Program-made: the position numbers and the translations under genes
Shown here: one piece after another, positions 34,210 to 43,307 of the stretch
Layout of the letters: every line of letters begins with the position of its first letter
Numbering within the stretch: the stretch's first letter is position 1
DNA from: an uncultured Nitrosomonadales bacterium
Lineage (GTDB): Bacteria > Pseudomonadota > Gammaproteobacteria > Burkholderiales > Gallionellaceae
Direction: 5' to 3'
Assembly: GCA_903885165.1 (NCBI GenBank)
Contig: CAISHO010000017.1
Coordinates: 1 to 43,569 of the forward strand
DNA length: 43,569 nucleotides
Notes under the pieces: model-generated
Seen by the model: the letters and a program-made list of their open reading frames with translations, nothing else
Database searches by the model: none
Told to the model about the DNA's origin: nothing

Positions 34210-34589
34210 AACGGCTTTATCTCGACACACACATTCTGGTTTGGCTCTACCAGGATGGTGCGGTGCGCCTGACACCGGAGGGCGTGCGCGCGATTGAAGC
34301 CGCAGAACAACTGCTTATTTCACCTATGGTTGAGCTGGAACTGACTTATCTTCATGAAATTTCGCGTATCAACTGCAACGCGCACACAATACTGGACAGT
34401 TTAAGACGTGACATTGGACTGGAAACTTGCACGCAACCTTTTGCTGCTGCGATTGGTGCAGCGTTGCCGATCGAATGGACGCGTGACCCTTTTGACCGCA
34501 TCATCGTTGCCCAGGCTGCGCACCGTGAATCGCCCTTACTGACGGCAGACCAGAATATTCGCAATCATTATTCGGCGGCGATATGGTAG
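34206..34589 (+). CDS. PIN-domain toxin paired with the Phd-like antitoxin
   Basis: A 127-residue PIN protein. Metal-binding acids are present: Asp in RLYLDTHILVWLY, Glu in MVELELTYL, Asp in WTRDPFDRIIVAQA and Asp in LLTADQNI. The GTG at 34206 overlaps the antitoxin stop (GTGA) and gives the usual N-terminus (M)KRLYLDTH; a GTG at 34179 is also in frame. It is the DUF4411/type II PIN form with a DPFDR motif. It lies tail to tail with glnG. Confidence 0.85.
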   Translation: MKRLYLDTHILVWLYQDGAVRLTPEGVRAIEAAEQLLISPMVELELTYLHEISRINCNAHTILDSLRRDIGLETCTQPFAAAIGAALPIEWTRDPFDRIIVAQAAHRESPLLTADQNIRNHYSAAIW

Positions 34590-34593
34590 CGAT

Positions 34594-35991
34594 TTACGCT
34601 TCCTGCTCTTCCAGTCCCAGTTCCTGAATCTTGCGCGTCAGGGTGTTGCGACCGATACCGAGTAAGGTTGAAGCTTCAATGCGTCGTCCGTTGGTGTGAT
34701 GCAGCGCCTGTAAGATCATCGTACGCTCAAATTGCGCCATAAATCGATCCATGATGCCTTCGTCGCCATGCTGCAATGCCGCATCGACCTGACTTGCCAG
34801 TTCAGAACTCCAGTCGCCGGGCGTGGTTGTCGCACTTTCAATATTACGCCATTCGGGAGGGAGATCGGCTATCTCAACGACTTGTGACGGGGTCATCACG
34901 GTCAGCCAGTGGCACAGGTTTTCCAGTTGCCGGACATTGCCCGGAAAATCCTGCGAGCTTAGATGCTGCAAGGTGGCCTCGCTAAATTGTTTCTGATCGA
35001 CGGCCAGTTCGGAGGCGCTCTTTTGCAGGAAAAATTTGGCCAGCAAGGGAATATCTTCGCGGCGTTCACGCAGCGGCGGCAGGCGCAGACGGATCACGTT
35101 CAGACGATGAAACAAGTCTTCGCGGAACAATCCCTGCTTGACGCGCTCTTCCAGATTTTGATGTGTGGCGGTAATGATGCGTACGTTGGCTTTGATCGGT
35201 TGATGACCGCCAACCCGATAGAAATTCCCGTCAGATAACACGCGCAGCAAACGGGTTTGCAACTCGGAAGGCATGTCGCCTATTTCATCTAGGAATAGGG
35301 TGCCGCCTTCGGCTTGTTCAAAGCGTCCGTGCCGCATCGCTGCAGCACCGGTAAATGCGCCGCGTTCATGGCCGAACAACTCGGATTCGAGCAAATCCTT
35401 GGGAATCGCTGCGGTGTTGATGGCAATAAATTCCTTGTCTGCACGCGGGCTATGCCTGTGTAGTGCGTGGGCCACCAGTTCCTTGCCAGTCCCGGATTCT
35501 CCGTTGATCAGCACTGTGGCATGGGACTGTGAGAGTCTGCCGATGGCGCGAAACACATCCTGCATGGCCGGAGCATGCCCCAGAATATCTGCGCCGACTT
35601 CAAGTTGCCCCGCATCGGTCGATTTGCGCCGACTCTGTTCCAGCGCGCGGCGTATCAGATCGACCGCATGGTTAATGTCGAAGGGCTTGGGCATATACTC
35701 AAAGGCGCCGCCCTGAAATGCCGAAACGGCGCTCTCAAGGTCGGAATACGCGGTCATAATGATGACCGGAATCAGCGGATGGCGCTGATGCAGTACCTGC
35801 AAGAAATCCAACCCCGAGCTGCCCGGCATGCGAATATCGCTGACCACGACCTGTGGCAGCTCATGACTCATCGCTTTGAGGGCGTCATCTGCCGAGGCAA
35901 AGCTCTTGAATTCAATCTCGGCGCGCGTCAGCGACTTTTCCAGCACCCAGCGTATCGAGCGGTCATCATCAATTATCCAGACTGGTTTCAT
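34594..35991 (-). CDS. glnG: Nitrogen response regulator NtrC
   Basis: A 465-residue sigma-54 activator. The receiver domain begins WIIDDDRSIRWVLEKSL and its phospho-acceptor is Asp52 (VVVSDIRMPG). The AAA+ domain has Walker A GESGTGKELVAHALHRHSP, the sigma-54 loop GAFTGA and Walker B GGTLFLDEIGD. The C-terminal Fis-type HTH is RRIEASTLLGIGRNTLTRKIQELGL. ATG 35991 gives the standard N-terminus; a TTG five codons upstream is less likely. It follows glnL and should activate the sigma-54 promoters before torF-glnK-amtB and glnA seen here. Confidence 0.96.
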   Translation of the reverse strand: MKPVWIIDDDRSIRWVLEKSLTRAEIEFKSFASADDALKAMSHELPQVVVSDIRMPGSSGLDFLQVLHQRHPLIPVIIMTAYSDLESAVSAFQGGAFEYMPKPFDINHAVDLIRRALEQSRRKSTDAGQLEVGADILGHAPAMQDVFRAIGRLSQSHATVLINGESGTGKELVAHALHRHSPRADKEFIAINTAAIPKDLLESELFGHERGAFTGAAAMRHGRFEQAEGGTLFLDEIGDMPSELQTRLLRVLSDGNFYRVGGHQPIKANVRIITATHQNLEERVKQGLFREDLFHRLNVIRLRLPPLRERREDIPLLAKFFLQKSASELAVDQKQFSEATLQHLSSQDFPGNVRQLENLCHWLTVMTPSQVVEIADLPPEWRNIESATTTPGDWSSELASQVDAALQHGDEGIMDRFMAQFERTMILQALHHTNGRRIEASTLLGIGRNTLTRKIQELGLEEQEA

Positions 35992-36068
35992 AGTATGCTC
36001 GATCAATCTAATTTATTTTAATATTCAAATAGTTGCATTCGCTATCGACTTACGTCTAGCGACTGTTT

Positions 36069-37109
36069 TTAAGGCAATGGCAACATCACGGTGAATCGTG
36101 TGCATCCGGGTTCGCTGTCAAATTCGATCGTGCCGCGATGCTGGCTGACAAAATCCTGTGCCAGCGTCAGCCCCAGTCCGTGACCATCGGCACGTCCTGA
36201 TACCAAAGGATAAAAAATCTTGTCGCGCAAGGCAGGCGGGATGCCAGGTCCGTTGTCTATGATCTGCACCATCACCGCCAGTTTATGATTTTGTTTGATC
36301 AGGGTGACCTGGCGCGCGATGCGGGTACGCAGAATGATGCGTCCCTTGCCATGCATGGCTTGTGCGGCGTTGCGCACGATGTTCAGTATCACCTGTATCA
36401 GTTGTTCTTTGTCGCCGATTAAGGCGGGCAGGCTGATGTCATAGTCGCGCTGGATTTCCAGGTTCTCAGGCATCTCAGCCAAAACGACTGAGCGTACCCG
36501 TTCCAATACCTCGTGTATATTCAGCGCGCTGTAATGTGAAGCATTTTGCGGTGTGAGCAATTTTTCCATCAAGGCGCGCAGCCGGTCCGCTTCCTGGATG
36601 ATCACCTGAGTGTATTCGCGCAGTCCGGGTTTTTCCAGTTCCTGTTCCAGCAGTTGCGCAGCGCCTCTTATGCCGCCCAGCGGATTTTTGATTTCATGCG
36701 CGAGGTTGCGCAGCAGCAATCGATTGGCCTGAGTCTGATCCAGCATCTGCTCTTCGCGCGCCAGTTTCAACGGCCGGTCCATCGGATGGAATTCCAGCAG
36801 CAGACAGTGCGTTTCCAGTCTCACGGGCGTGACCGTGCAGCGCACATGCAATTTGTTGTGAGCATGTGTTGTCAACATCAATTCGTGCTCGATGTAGCTG
36901 GCATGGTTGCGCAATGCCCGTTGCATCGCGCTGAAGAGCTGCGTAGTATCGACAAAAACCGACTGCAATGTCTGCTTGATCAGATTTCTGCCGCTTACCT
37001 CAAACAGATTTTCGGCTGCCGTATTGAGATAGGTCACACGCGACTCATCATCCAGCAGAATGATGGCAGTGGATAAGTAGTCGAGCGTCAGATGAGTTAA
37101 GTTAGGCAT
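36069..37109 (-). CDS. glnL: Nitrogen sensor kinase/phosphatase NtrB
   Basis: A 346-residue soluble histidine kinase. A PAS domain comes first (TLDYLSTAIILLDDESRVTYLNTAAENLFEVSGRNLI). The H-box NLAHEIKNPLGGIRGAAQLLE has its phosphorylated His at residue 138. ATPase motifs are NIVRNAAQAM, DNGPGIPPAL, and the G2 box GRADGHGLGLTLAQ. It phosphorylates NtrC when nitrogen is low and is switched to phosphatase by PII. It lies 77 bp before glnG and 35 bp after a DUF4124 gene, in one likely operon. Confidence 0.96.
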   Translation of the reverse strand: MPNLTHLTLDYLSTAIILLDDESRVTYLNTAAENLFEVSGRNLIKQTLQSVFVDTTQLFSAMQRALRNHASYIEHELMLTTHAHNKLHVRCTVTPVRLETHCLLLEFHPMDRPLKLAREEQMLDQTQANRLLLRNLAHEIKNPLGGIRGAAQLLEQELEKPGLREYTQVIIQEADRLRALMEKLLTPQNASHYSALNIHEVLERVRSVVLAEMPENLEIQRDYDISLPALIGDKEQLIQVILNIVRNAAQAMHGKGRIILRTRIARQVTLIKQNHKLAVMVQIIDNGPGIPPALRDKIFYPLVSGRADGHGLGLTLAQDFVSQHRGTIEFDSEPGCTRFTVMLPLP

Positions 37110-37144
37110 GCGAATAAATAAGCAACAATCGTGCCCATGTAAGT

Positions 37145-37582
37145 TTATTTCAGTTTGGACAATTCGGTCTTCAACGCCTCGATATTGCGCTTATGCAAAT
37201 CAACCTGTGATTTGAGGTCTTTCATTTTGTCGTTATCACGGGGAATGCTGCGATTAGCCTCGCCCGCTTGCAGGTTTTGCCGTGCGGTGATGAGTAAAGC
37301 CTCTTCAGTATTTAATTCGTCATTGAGTATTTTATGTCGCGTGTCATCGCGTCCGCGCTGTGTTTCTTCATTGACCTTGGGGAATCCTGCGGGGGTAGGG
37401 GTTGCGCGAGCGCGTTCCGGTGCTGCTTGTGGGGCAGAAGGCGATACGACGACTCGTTTCCCGCCCTTTAATGGTGCGCTGGAATAGGTGACGTGACCAT
37501 CGGCATCCACGGCCTTGTAAATATCCGCTTGAGCCCATGCGGGTATCAAGCATAACAAGACTAGCAAATATCTACAGTTCAT
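37145..37582 (-). CDS. DUF4124-domain exported protein (first copy)
   Basis: A 145-residue protein with a signal peptide (MNCRYLLVLLCLIPAWAQA) followed by the DUF4124 start DIYKAVDADGHVTYSSAPLKGGKRVVVSP. A Pro-rich linker and a charged C-terminal coiled coil follow. GGAG precedes the ATG. Such genes often sit between glnA and glnL in betaproteobacteria, but their role is unknown. A second DUF4124 protein is at 42477. Confidence 0.88.
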   Translation of the reverse strand: MNCRYLLVLLCLIPAWAQADIYKAVDADGHVTYSSAPLKGGKRVVVSPSAPQAAPERARATPTPAGFPKVNEETQRGRDDTRHKILNDELNTEEALLITARQNLQAGEANRSIPRDNDKMKDLKSQVDLHKRNIEALKTELSKLK

Positions 37583-37661
37583 TCATGTTCTCCGGCAAAA
37601 AGTCGGTTTGAGTATAGGGCATGACACTAGCGCTGACAAAACAAATATTCAGACGTAAAAA

Positions 37662-37680
37662 ACGGGGCACCAGGCCCCGT
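37662..37680 (-). terminator. Intrinsic terminator of glnA
   Basis: On the minus strand ACGGGGC-CTGGT-GCCCCGT is followed by a run of T. It lies 23 bp after the glnA stop and separates glnA from the DUF4124-glnL-glnG genes. Confidence 0.9.
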
Positions 37681-37703
37681 TTCTATTTGCTACCTGTCAG
37701 CGA

Positions 37704-39119
37704 TTAGATGCTGTAGTACATTTCAAACTCGACCGGATGAGTCGTCATGCGCAGACGGGTTACTTCTTCCATCTTCAATGTGATGTATGCATCGAGGAAG
37801 TCGTTAGAGAATACACCGCCACGGGTCAGGAACTCGCGATCCTTATCCAGATTAGCCAATGCTTCATCCAAAGATGAGCAAACGGTTGGGATCAATGCAT
37901 CTTCTTCTGGTGGCAAGTCGTACAGGTTCTTGTCAGCTGGATCGCCAGGGTGGATCTTGTTGGCGATACCGTCCAAACCCGCCATCATCAGTGCCGCGAA
38001 GCACAAGTATGGATTGGCAGTAGGATCTGGGAAACGAGTCTCAATACGGCGTGCCTTGTCGCTCGCTACGTGAGGAATACGGATCGAAGCGGAACGGTTC
38101 TTTGCAGAATACGCCAGCTTGGTCGGTGCTTCGTAGTGAGGAACCAGACGCTTGTAAGAGTTGGTGCCAGGATTGGTGATCGCGTTCAGAGCCTTAGCGT
38201 GCTTGATGATACCGCCGATGTAGTACAGCGCGGTTTCAGACAGGCCAGCGTAGCCATTGCCTGCGAACAGGTTCTTGCCATCTTTCCAGATAGACTGGTG
38301 AACGTGCATACCGGAACCGTTGTCGCCGACGATAGGCTTAGGCATGAAAGTCGCGGTCTTGCCGTGCTGGTGAGCCACGTTGTGTACCACGTATTTCAGT
38401 GCTTGAGTCTGGTCAGCGCGGCGTACCAGTGTGTCGAACTTGGTGCCGATTTCGCATTGACCTGCGGTCGCCACTTCGTGGTGATGAACTTCGACTTCGA
38501 TGCCGATGTCTTCAAGAATCAGACACATCGCAGCGCGAATGTCATGCAAGCTATCCACCGGAGGAACTGGGAAGTAACCACCCTTAACTACTGGGCGGTG
38601 ACCGGTATTGCCGCCATCGTACTTCTCATCGGAAGACCATGCAGCCTCTTCTGAGTTGATCTTGACTGAGCAACCGGACATGTCGATCTTCCAGTTAATC
38701 GAATCAAAGATGAAGAATTCTGGCTCAGGACCGAAGTAAGCGGTATCGCCCACGCCGGAAGATTGCAGATACGCTTCAGCGCGCTTAGCGATGGAACGTG
38801 GATCACGGTCATAGCCCTTACCGTCGGTAGGTTCTACCACGTCGCAGGTGATGACCAGCGTGACGTCTTCCATGAATGGATCGAGGTAAGCGGCAGATGG
38901 ATCCGGCATCAACAACATGTCAGACGCTTGAATGCCCTTCCAGCCGGCGATGGAAGAACCATCGAATGCGTGACCTTCTTCAAACTTGTCCATACCCACG
39001 TACTTAGCTGGAACAGAAACGTGCTGTTCTTTGCCGCGTGTATCGGTAAAACGGAAATCCACGAACTTAACGTCGTGGTCTTTAATCATTTGCAATACAT
39101 CATTAGCCGACAACGCCAT
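37704..39119 (-). CDS. glnA: Type I glutamine synthetase
   Basis: A 471-residue cytoplasmic dodecamer making glutamine from glutamate and ammonium. Motifs include [67 protein letters not shown] and [26 protein letters not shown]. The adenylylation Tyr lies in NLYDLPPEE, so activity is likely tuned by adenylylation. GGGAGAGA precedes ATG 39119; a longer frame to 39140 lacks a ribosome site in the right place. A sigma-54 promoter lies about 55 bp upstream, so NtrC should raise expression in nitrogen limitation. Confidence 0.97.
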   Translation of the reverse strand: MALSANDVLQMIKDHDVKFVDFRFTDTRGKEQHVSVPAKYVGMDKFEEGHAFDGSSIAGWKGIQASDMLLMPDPSAAYLDPFMEDVTLVITCDVVEPTDGKGYDRDPRSIAKRAEAYLQSSGVGDTAYFGPEPEFFIFDSINWKIDMSGCSVKINSEEAAWSSDEKYDGGNTGHRPVVKGGYFPVPPVDSLHDIRAAMCLILEDIGIEVEVHHHEVATAGQCEIGTKFDTLVRRADQTQALKYVVHNVAHQHGKTATFMPKPIVGDNGSGMHVHQSIWKDGKNLFAGNGYAGLSETALYYIGGIIKHAKALNAITNPGTNSYKRLVPHYEAPTKLAYSAKNRSASIRIPHVASDKARRIETRFPDPTANPYLCFAALMMAGLDGIANKIHPGDPADKNLYDLPPEEDALIPTVCSSLDEALANLDKDREFLTRGGVFSNDFLDAYITLKMEEVTRLRMTTHPVEFEMYYSI

Positions 39120-39172
39120 AACTCTCTCCCAAAGTATCAATCGAACAGTAAATTACAACCCGAAAATATAGA

Positions 39173-39188
39173 CGCAGGAAACGTGCCA
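39173..39188 (-). promoter_or_regulatory. Sigma-54 promoter of glnA
   Basis: Minus-strand TGGCACGTTTCCTGCG has the -24 TGGCACG and -12 CTGC with GG-N10-GC spacing. It shares TGGCACG-N3-CCTGC with the torF promoter. No perfect NtrC palindrome is seen upstream. Confidence 0.75.
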
Positions 39189-39240
39189 GCCTAACCTGCG
39201 TGCCAAGACGGCATTGTGCCATAAGCATGCGTCCAAACAC

Positions 39241-39268
39241 AAAAAAAAATAGCACCAAAGGTGGGCTA
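39241..39268 (-). terminator. Intrinsic terminator of the CDF gene
   Basis: On the minus strand TAGCCCACC-TTT-GGTGCTA, with a two-base bulge, is followed by nine T. It lies just after the CDF stop codon and upstream of the glnA promoter, insulating glnA. Confidence 0.75.
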
Positions 39269-39285
39269 AAGACGACTTTTACGCA

Positions 39286-40458
39286 CTATTTTTGTGCGTG
39301 ATTGCGGTGAATATGAATGACGCGGAATAATGAATCATCGACGGCAATTTCATTGCAACGGGCCTGCAGCGCATCGGCTTGTTCATAAATGTCGATCGGC
39401 AAATAAAGCTCCACATCGACACGGCCATCCAGATAATGGAAAACCACACGGTTGCTCACTAAGTGTTTATCACCTAAGCGAGCGGCGAGTTGCGCCAGCA
39501 AAGCCGGGCGGCTGGGTAATTTATTGTTGTGTTTGGCCTGCATATCGTCTTCAGGGTCGATGTGTACCATCACATCCATCACATGATGGTTATTGAGCAC
39601 CGCCATGCGAGCCGACTCGGCAATGTAATGTCCTTCGGACACACTGATCTTGGGATCCACCAGAATATGTGCATCCACCAGCGCGTTGTCCGCCATCTTG
39701 CGCGTGCGCAAATCGTGCAAACCAACTACTCCGTGGGTATTAAGCAAGGTTTGCTTAATCGCCTCGACCTCTTCGGCATCAAGGCCGGTGTCGATCAGTT
39801 CGGACAGCGCCTCCAGTGCCAGCTTCCCGCCCATATGCGCAATCATTACGCCCACCACGGCGGCGGCGACCAGATCCAGAAAAGTGTAACCCAGCAAATT
39901 GCCGATAATCCCGACTACCACCACCAGCGAGGAAGCGGCATCCGAACGGGCGTGCCACGCGTTGGCGACCAGCATCTGCGAGCGCACCCTAAGTGCGATC
40001 GCCAGCATATAGCGGAACATGCCTTCCTTAGCGAACAGGGCCAGCAGAGCGATGGCGAGTGCGAAGGAGTTAACGGACTGTAATGCAACTGGATGTTGCA
40101 AGCGAATCGCGGCGGCGACCAGCAAGCCGACACCCAATGCCGCCAGAAAAGCGCCCAGGATCAGTGTGGCCGCCGTTTCAACTCGTGCGTGACCGTAAGG
40201 GTGTTTGGCATCGGCGTGACGATTGCCGTGCCGATTCGCGTAGAGCACCAGCACGTCGGATAGTAGATCAGACAGCGAATGCAGGCCATCGGCCATCAAA
40301 GCCTGTGAGTGGGAAACGAATCCGCCTGCAACCTGGAGCAATGTCAATATCAGATTAACGTAGATGCTCACCCAAGTGCTTTTTTGTGCGGCGGCGTACC
40401 GTTCCGGGTTGGCAGGCTCAAAAGCTGTTTTATCTGTGTGTGTAGTGTGATTTTTCAT
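39286..40458 (-). CDS. Cation diffusion facilitator transporter
   Basis: A 390-residue inner-membrane metal/proton antiporter with six helices. The HxxxD-type metal sites are in DGLHSLSDLLSDV and NAWHARSDAASS. A cytoplasmic C-terminal domain follows (about residues 215-385, VVGLHDLRTRKMADNALVDAHI), with an extended tail ending in HIHRNHAQK. It likely exports divalent metals such as Zn, Co or Fe; the metal cannot be assigned. It is divergent from the rhodanese gene and has its own terminator. Confidence 0.9.
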   Translation of the reverse strand: MKNHTTHTDKTAFEPANPERYAAAQKSTWVSIYVNLILTLLQVAGGFVSHSQALMADGLHSLSDLLSDVLVLYANRHGNRHADAKHPYGHARVETAATLILGAFLAALGVGLLVAAAIRLQHPVALQSVNSFALAIALLALFAKEGMFRYMLAIALRVRSQMLVANAWHARSDAASSLVVVVGIIGNLLGYTFLDLVAAAVVGVMIAHMGGKLALEALSELIDTGLDAEEVEAIKQTLLNTHGVVGLHDLRTRKMADNALVDAHILVDPKISVSEGHYIAESARMAVLNNHHVMDVMVHIDPEDDMQAKHNNKLPSRPALLAQLAARLGDKHLVSNRVVFHYLDGRVDVELYLPIDIYEQADALQARCNEIAVDDSLFRVIHIHRNHAQK

Positions 40459-40551
40459 GTCGGTTGCGCTAGTATCCAGCTATACCGCGCAGAATAACAT
40501 TCCACGCGTCATTCGTTAAACATTACCGCAAAGATTAAAGAAAGAAATATC

Positions 40552-41004
40552 ATGGGAAAAATTACTTCCATCCTGCAAGCCGCTCAACAGCGTGCCCGGG
40601 ATCTGAATCTGCCTTATGAAGGAGCCTTGTTTCCAGACGAAGCATATGAGTTGTTGCAATCAGCACCGGGTGCCAAACTAGTTGATGTACGCAGTCGCGC
40701 CGAGTTGGACTGGGTAGGGCGCATACCCGACGCCGTCGAAATCGAATGGGCCTCCTATCCGGGTATGTCACTTAACCCGAATTTTCTTGCAGCGCTCGGA
40801 CAGCAAGTCGACAAGGAGTCGTTGGTACTATTTGTGTGCCGTACCGGTGTGCGTTCCAATACGGCCGCAGCAGCGGCAACCGGGGCGGGATTCCTCGATT
40901 GCTACAATGTGCTTGAAGGATTCCAGGGGGAAAAGGACACCGAAGGACACCGTAACACCACCGGCGGATGGTGCGCCGCCGGCCTGCCATGGGTACAAGG
41001 CTAA
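40552..41004 (+). CDS. Rhodanese-like sulfurtransferase
   Basis: A 150-residue single-domain rhodanese. GAKLVDVRSRAELDWVGRIPDAVEIEW is the N-terminal signature. The active-site loop LVLFVCRTGVRSN has the catalytic Cys96 and arginines. GWCAAGLPWVQG is the usual C-terminus. AAAGAAAG lies upstream of ATG 40552. Its stop overlaps the convergent exonuclease gene by four bases. Sulfur donor and acceptor are unknown. Confidence 0.9.
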   Translation: MGKITSILQAAQQRARDLNLPYEGALFPDEAYELLQSAPGAKLVDVRSRAELDWVGRIPDAVEIEWASYPGMSLNPNFLAALGQQVDKESLVLFVCRTGVRSNTAAAAATGAGFLDCYNVLEGFQGEKDTEGHRNTTGGWCAAGLPWVQG

Positions 41005-41768
41005 TTTGAATAGTCTATAGTCAACGGGGCGTGGTCGGAGAAGCGTTGTTCCTTGTAGATGCTGGCCGATTTCGCACGTTGAGCGATGCCGGGTGTGGCG
41101 ATCTGGTAGTCGATGCGCCAACCGACATTCTTGGCCCAAGCCTGGCCGCGATTTGACCACCAGGTATAGGCTTCGAGTTCGGGATGAACCACGCGAAACA
41201 CATCGACGAAACCTACTTCATCGAAGAGTTGGGTCAGCCAGTTGCGCTCTTCAGGTAAAAATCCTGAATTCTTCTTATTGCCACGCCAGTTCTTCAGATC
41301 AATTTCCTTGTGCGCGATGTTCCAATCACCGCAGACGATGACTTCACGCCCGCTGGCGCGCAATTCTTGCAGGTGCGGTAAAAAGGCGGCCATAAAGTTA
41401 AGCTTTACCTGTTGGCGCTCTTCTCCGCTGGAGCCGGAGGGCAGATACAGGGACACCACGCTGTAATCGGCAAAGTCGGCGCAAATATAACGTCCCTCGG
41501 CATCAAACTCCTCGATGCCCAGACCGACGATCACCTGCTCAGGTTTTTCGCGAGTGTAAATCCCGACGCCGCTGTAGCCTTTTTTCTGGGCGTAATGGAA
41601 ATAGCCGTGATAGCCGTGCGGCATGAGCATCTGTTCGGTCATGTCCGCCGCTTGCGCCTTGAGCTCCTGCAAACAGATGACGTCTGCATCTTGTAGCGCC
41701 AGCCAATCAATAAAGCCTTTGCTGGTGGCGGAGCGTATGCCGTTCAGATTGATAGAGATGATGCGCAC
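41001..41768 (-). CDS. xthA: Exodeoxyribonuclease III
   Basis: A 255-residue AP endonuclease/3'-5' exonuclease for base-excision repair. The N-terminal MRIISINLNGIRSATSKGF, the catalytic Glu in ICLQELKAQ, GDWNIAHKEIDLKN and the C-terminal SDHAPLTIDY are all intact. It is divergent from pyrE with about 70 bp between starts and tail to tail with the rhodanese gene. Confidence 0.93.
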   Translation of the reverse strand: MRIISINLNGIRSATSKGFIDWLALQDADVICLQELKAQAADMTEQMLMPHGYHGYFHYAQKKGYSGVGIYTREKPEQVIVGLGIEEFDAEGRYICADFADYSVVSLYLPSGSSGEERQQVKLNFMAAFLPHLQELRASGREVIVCGDWNIAHKEIDLKNWRGNKKNSGFLPEERNWLTQLFDEVGFVDVFRVVHPELEAYTWWSNRGQAWAKNVGWRIDYQIATPGIAQRAKSASIYKEQRFSDHAPLTIDYSN

Positions 41769-41836
41769 AAAATTTCCGATGCAAGAGTAGGGGGCGCGAG
41801 ATTATAATGATTCTCACCGTCATATCATACACAGCC

Positions 41837-42487
41837 ATGCTAAATTTCAGACAAGATTTCATCCGCTTTGCCGTTCAAAAAAACGTGTTGCGCTTCGGCG
41901 AATTTCAAACCAAGGCGGGGCGTCTCTCCCCTTACTTCTTCAACGCGGGTTTATTCAATGACGGTGATTCGATGCGCGCGTTGTCGCAGTTTTATGCACA
42001 GACGATACTGGCTTCCGATATTCCCTTCGATATGATCTTCGGGCCAGCCTACAAGGGCATTCCGCTGGCAGCCGGGACGGCCATCGCCTTGTCCGAGCAG
42101 GGGCGCAATGTGCCGTATTGTTACAACCGCAAGGAAGCTAAGGACCACGGCGAAGGTGGCACGACGGTCGGCGCGAAGCTTGAAGGTCGCGTCTTGATCA
42201 TCGACGATGTCATCTCGGCCGGCACCTCTGTCAGGGAATCCATTGAATTGATCCGTGCAGCCGGTGCCCAACCTTGCGCGGTGGTGATAGCGCTGGACAG
42301 GATGGAGCGCGGTTTGAGCGATTTGTCCGCCGTGCAGGAAGTACAGCAAAGCTACGATATTCCGGTCATTGCGATCGCCACGCTCAATGACTTGTTGTGT
42401 TTCTTGCAGGACGAACCTGAAATGCTAGCGAATTTGGGTGCAGTGCAGGCGTATCGCGATCTATTCGGTGTTGAAAATGATATTTAA
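41837..42487 (+). CDS. pyrE: Orotate phosphoribosyltransferase
   Basis: A 216-residue enzyme making orotidine monophosphate in pyrimidine synthesis. MLNFRQDFIRFAVQKNVLRFGEFQTKAGRLSPYFFNAG is the usual N-terminus, KEAKDHGEGG the flexible catalytic loop, and VLIIDDVISAGTSVRES the PRPP-binding motif. ATG 41837 gives the conserved start; an upstream frame to 41807 is not expected. No strong ribosome site is visible. The next gene starts 11 bases before its stop. Confidence 0.95.
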   Translation: MLNFRQDFIRFAVQKNVLRFGEFQTKAGRLSPYFFNAGLFNDGDSMRALSQFYAQTILASDIPFDMIFGPAYKGIPLAAGTAIALSEQGRNVPYCYNRKEAKDHGEGGTTVGAKLEGRVLIIDDVISAGTSVRESIELIRAAGAQPCAVVIALDRMERGLSDLSAVQEVQQSYDIPVIAIATLNDLLCFLQDEPEMLANLGAVQAYRDLFGVENDI

Positions 42488-43103
42488 ATCAATCAATTAC
42501 AAATTGATTGCGCTGCCTTTTATGGTGGCGGGGTTGGTTGTTAGCTTGCCGGTTTACGCCAAGACTTATAAATGGGTGGATGACAAGGGAACGACGCATT
42601 ACGGTGAGACTATCCCGGCTGAATATGCCAGTAAAGATCGCTCACTGTTGAATAAATCCGGCGTGGTGATCGAGAAACAGGAAGTGCTGACACCGGCGGA
42701 GCGGCGCACAAAAGAAGCAGGCGAGGCTAAAATTCGTGATGAACAGGCTATGGCACGAGATCTGCGCCGTCACGATAAGTCGCTGATCGACAGCTACAAC
42801 AGCGTAGAAGAAATTGAACTGTCCCGCACCCGCAGTCTTCAGCAAGTCGATGCGCGCATCAACAGCATCGGTTCGCAACTCAAGATGGACAATAACAACG
42901 TGCAGGCCTTGCAGAAAGATGCCACGAGTCGCAGCGCTGCCGGCGGCAAAGTTCCTGCCGGATTGCAAGATGACATCAAGGAGGCTCAGGCGCGCGCCAA
43001 ACGTACCCAGCAAGACCTTGAGAAATATAAAGCCGATAAGCTGCTCATCAACACTCGTTACGACGAGGACAAGGCACGCTACAAAGAACTGACCGGAAAA
43101 TAG
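42477..43103 (+). CDS. DUF4124-domain exported protein (second copy)
   Basis: A 208-residue protein with a signal peptide (MIFKSINYKLIALPFMVAGLVVSLPVYA) then the DUF4124 core KTYKWVDDKGTTHYGETIPAEYASKD. The rest is a long charged helical region, probably coiled coil. ATG 42477 overlaps the end of pyrE by 11 bases; a longer start at 42438 would put charged residues before the signal. It is probably co-transcribed with pyrE. Role unknown; it differs in sequence from the copy at 37145. Confidence 0.88.
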   Translation: MIFKSINYKLIALPFMVAGLVVSLPVYAKTYKWVDDKGTTHYGETIPAEYASKDRSLLNKSGVVIEKQEVLTPAERRTKEAGEAKIRDEQAMARDLRRHDKSLIDSYNSVEEIELSRTRSLQQVDARINSIGSQLKMDNNNVQALQKDATSRSAAGGKVPAGLQDDIKEAQARAKRTQQDLEKYKADKLLINTRYDEDKARYKELTGK

Positions 43104-43187
43104 AAAAAGTATTGATTTTATGTGCTTTTTTCTGGGCACTTTGAGTCTGACTTTGCAACCGCCGGGGGCAGCACGGCTGTGAAGCAT

Positions 43188-43279
43188 GAGAAGCAAGAGG
43201 GTCAAAGCAAAGGAGAAGCAAGAGGGTCAAAGCAAAGGAGAAGCAAGAGGGTCAAAGCAAAGGAGAAGCAAGAGGGTCA
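43188..43279 (+). repeat. 25-bp tandem repeat, 3.7 copies
   Basis: GAGAAGCAAGAGGGTCAAAG plus CAAAG is repeated without change at 43188, 43213 and 43238, and partly at 43263. The common core GCAAGAGGGTCA recurs at about 43303 before the transposase start. It is adjacent to the RAYT gene and resembles the AGGGTCA-type repeats that surround such genes. Confidence 0.9.
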
Positions 43280-43307
43280 GTTCTCACATTCCAAAGAGCG
43301 GAGCAAG

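Noticed and set aside
43188-43279. Regular 25-bp repeats that could look like a short CRISPR array
   Set aside because: The units are directly joined with no variable spacers, so this is a plain tandem repeat.
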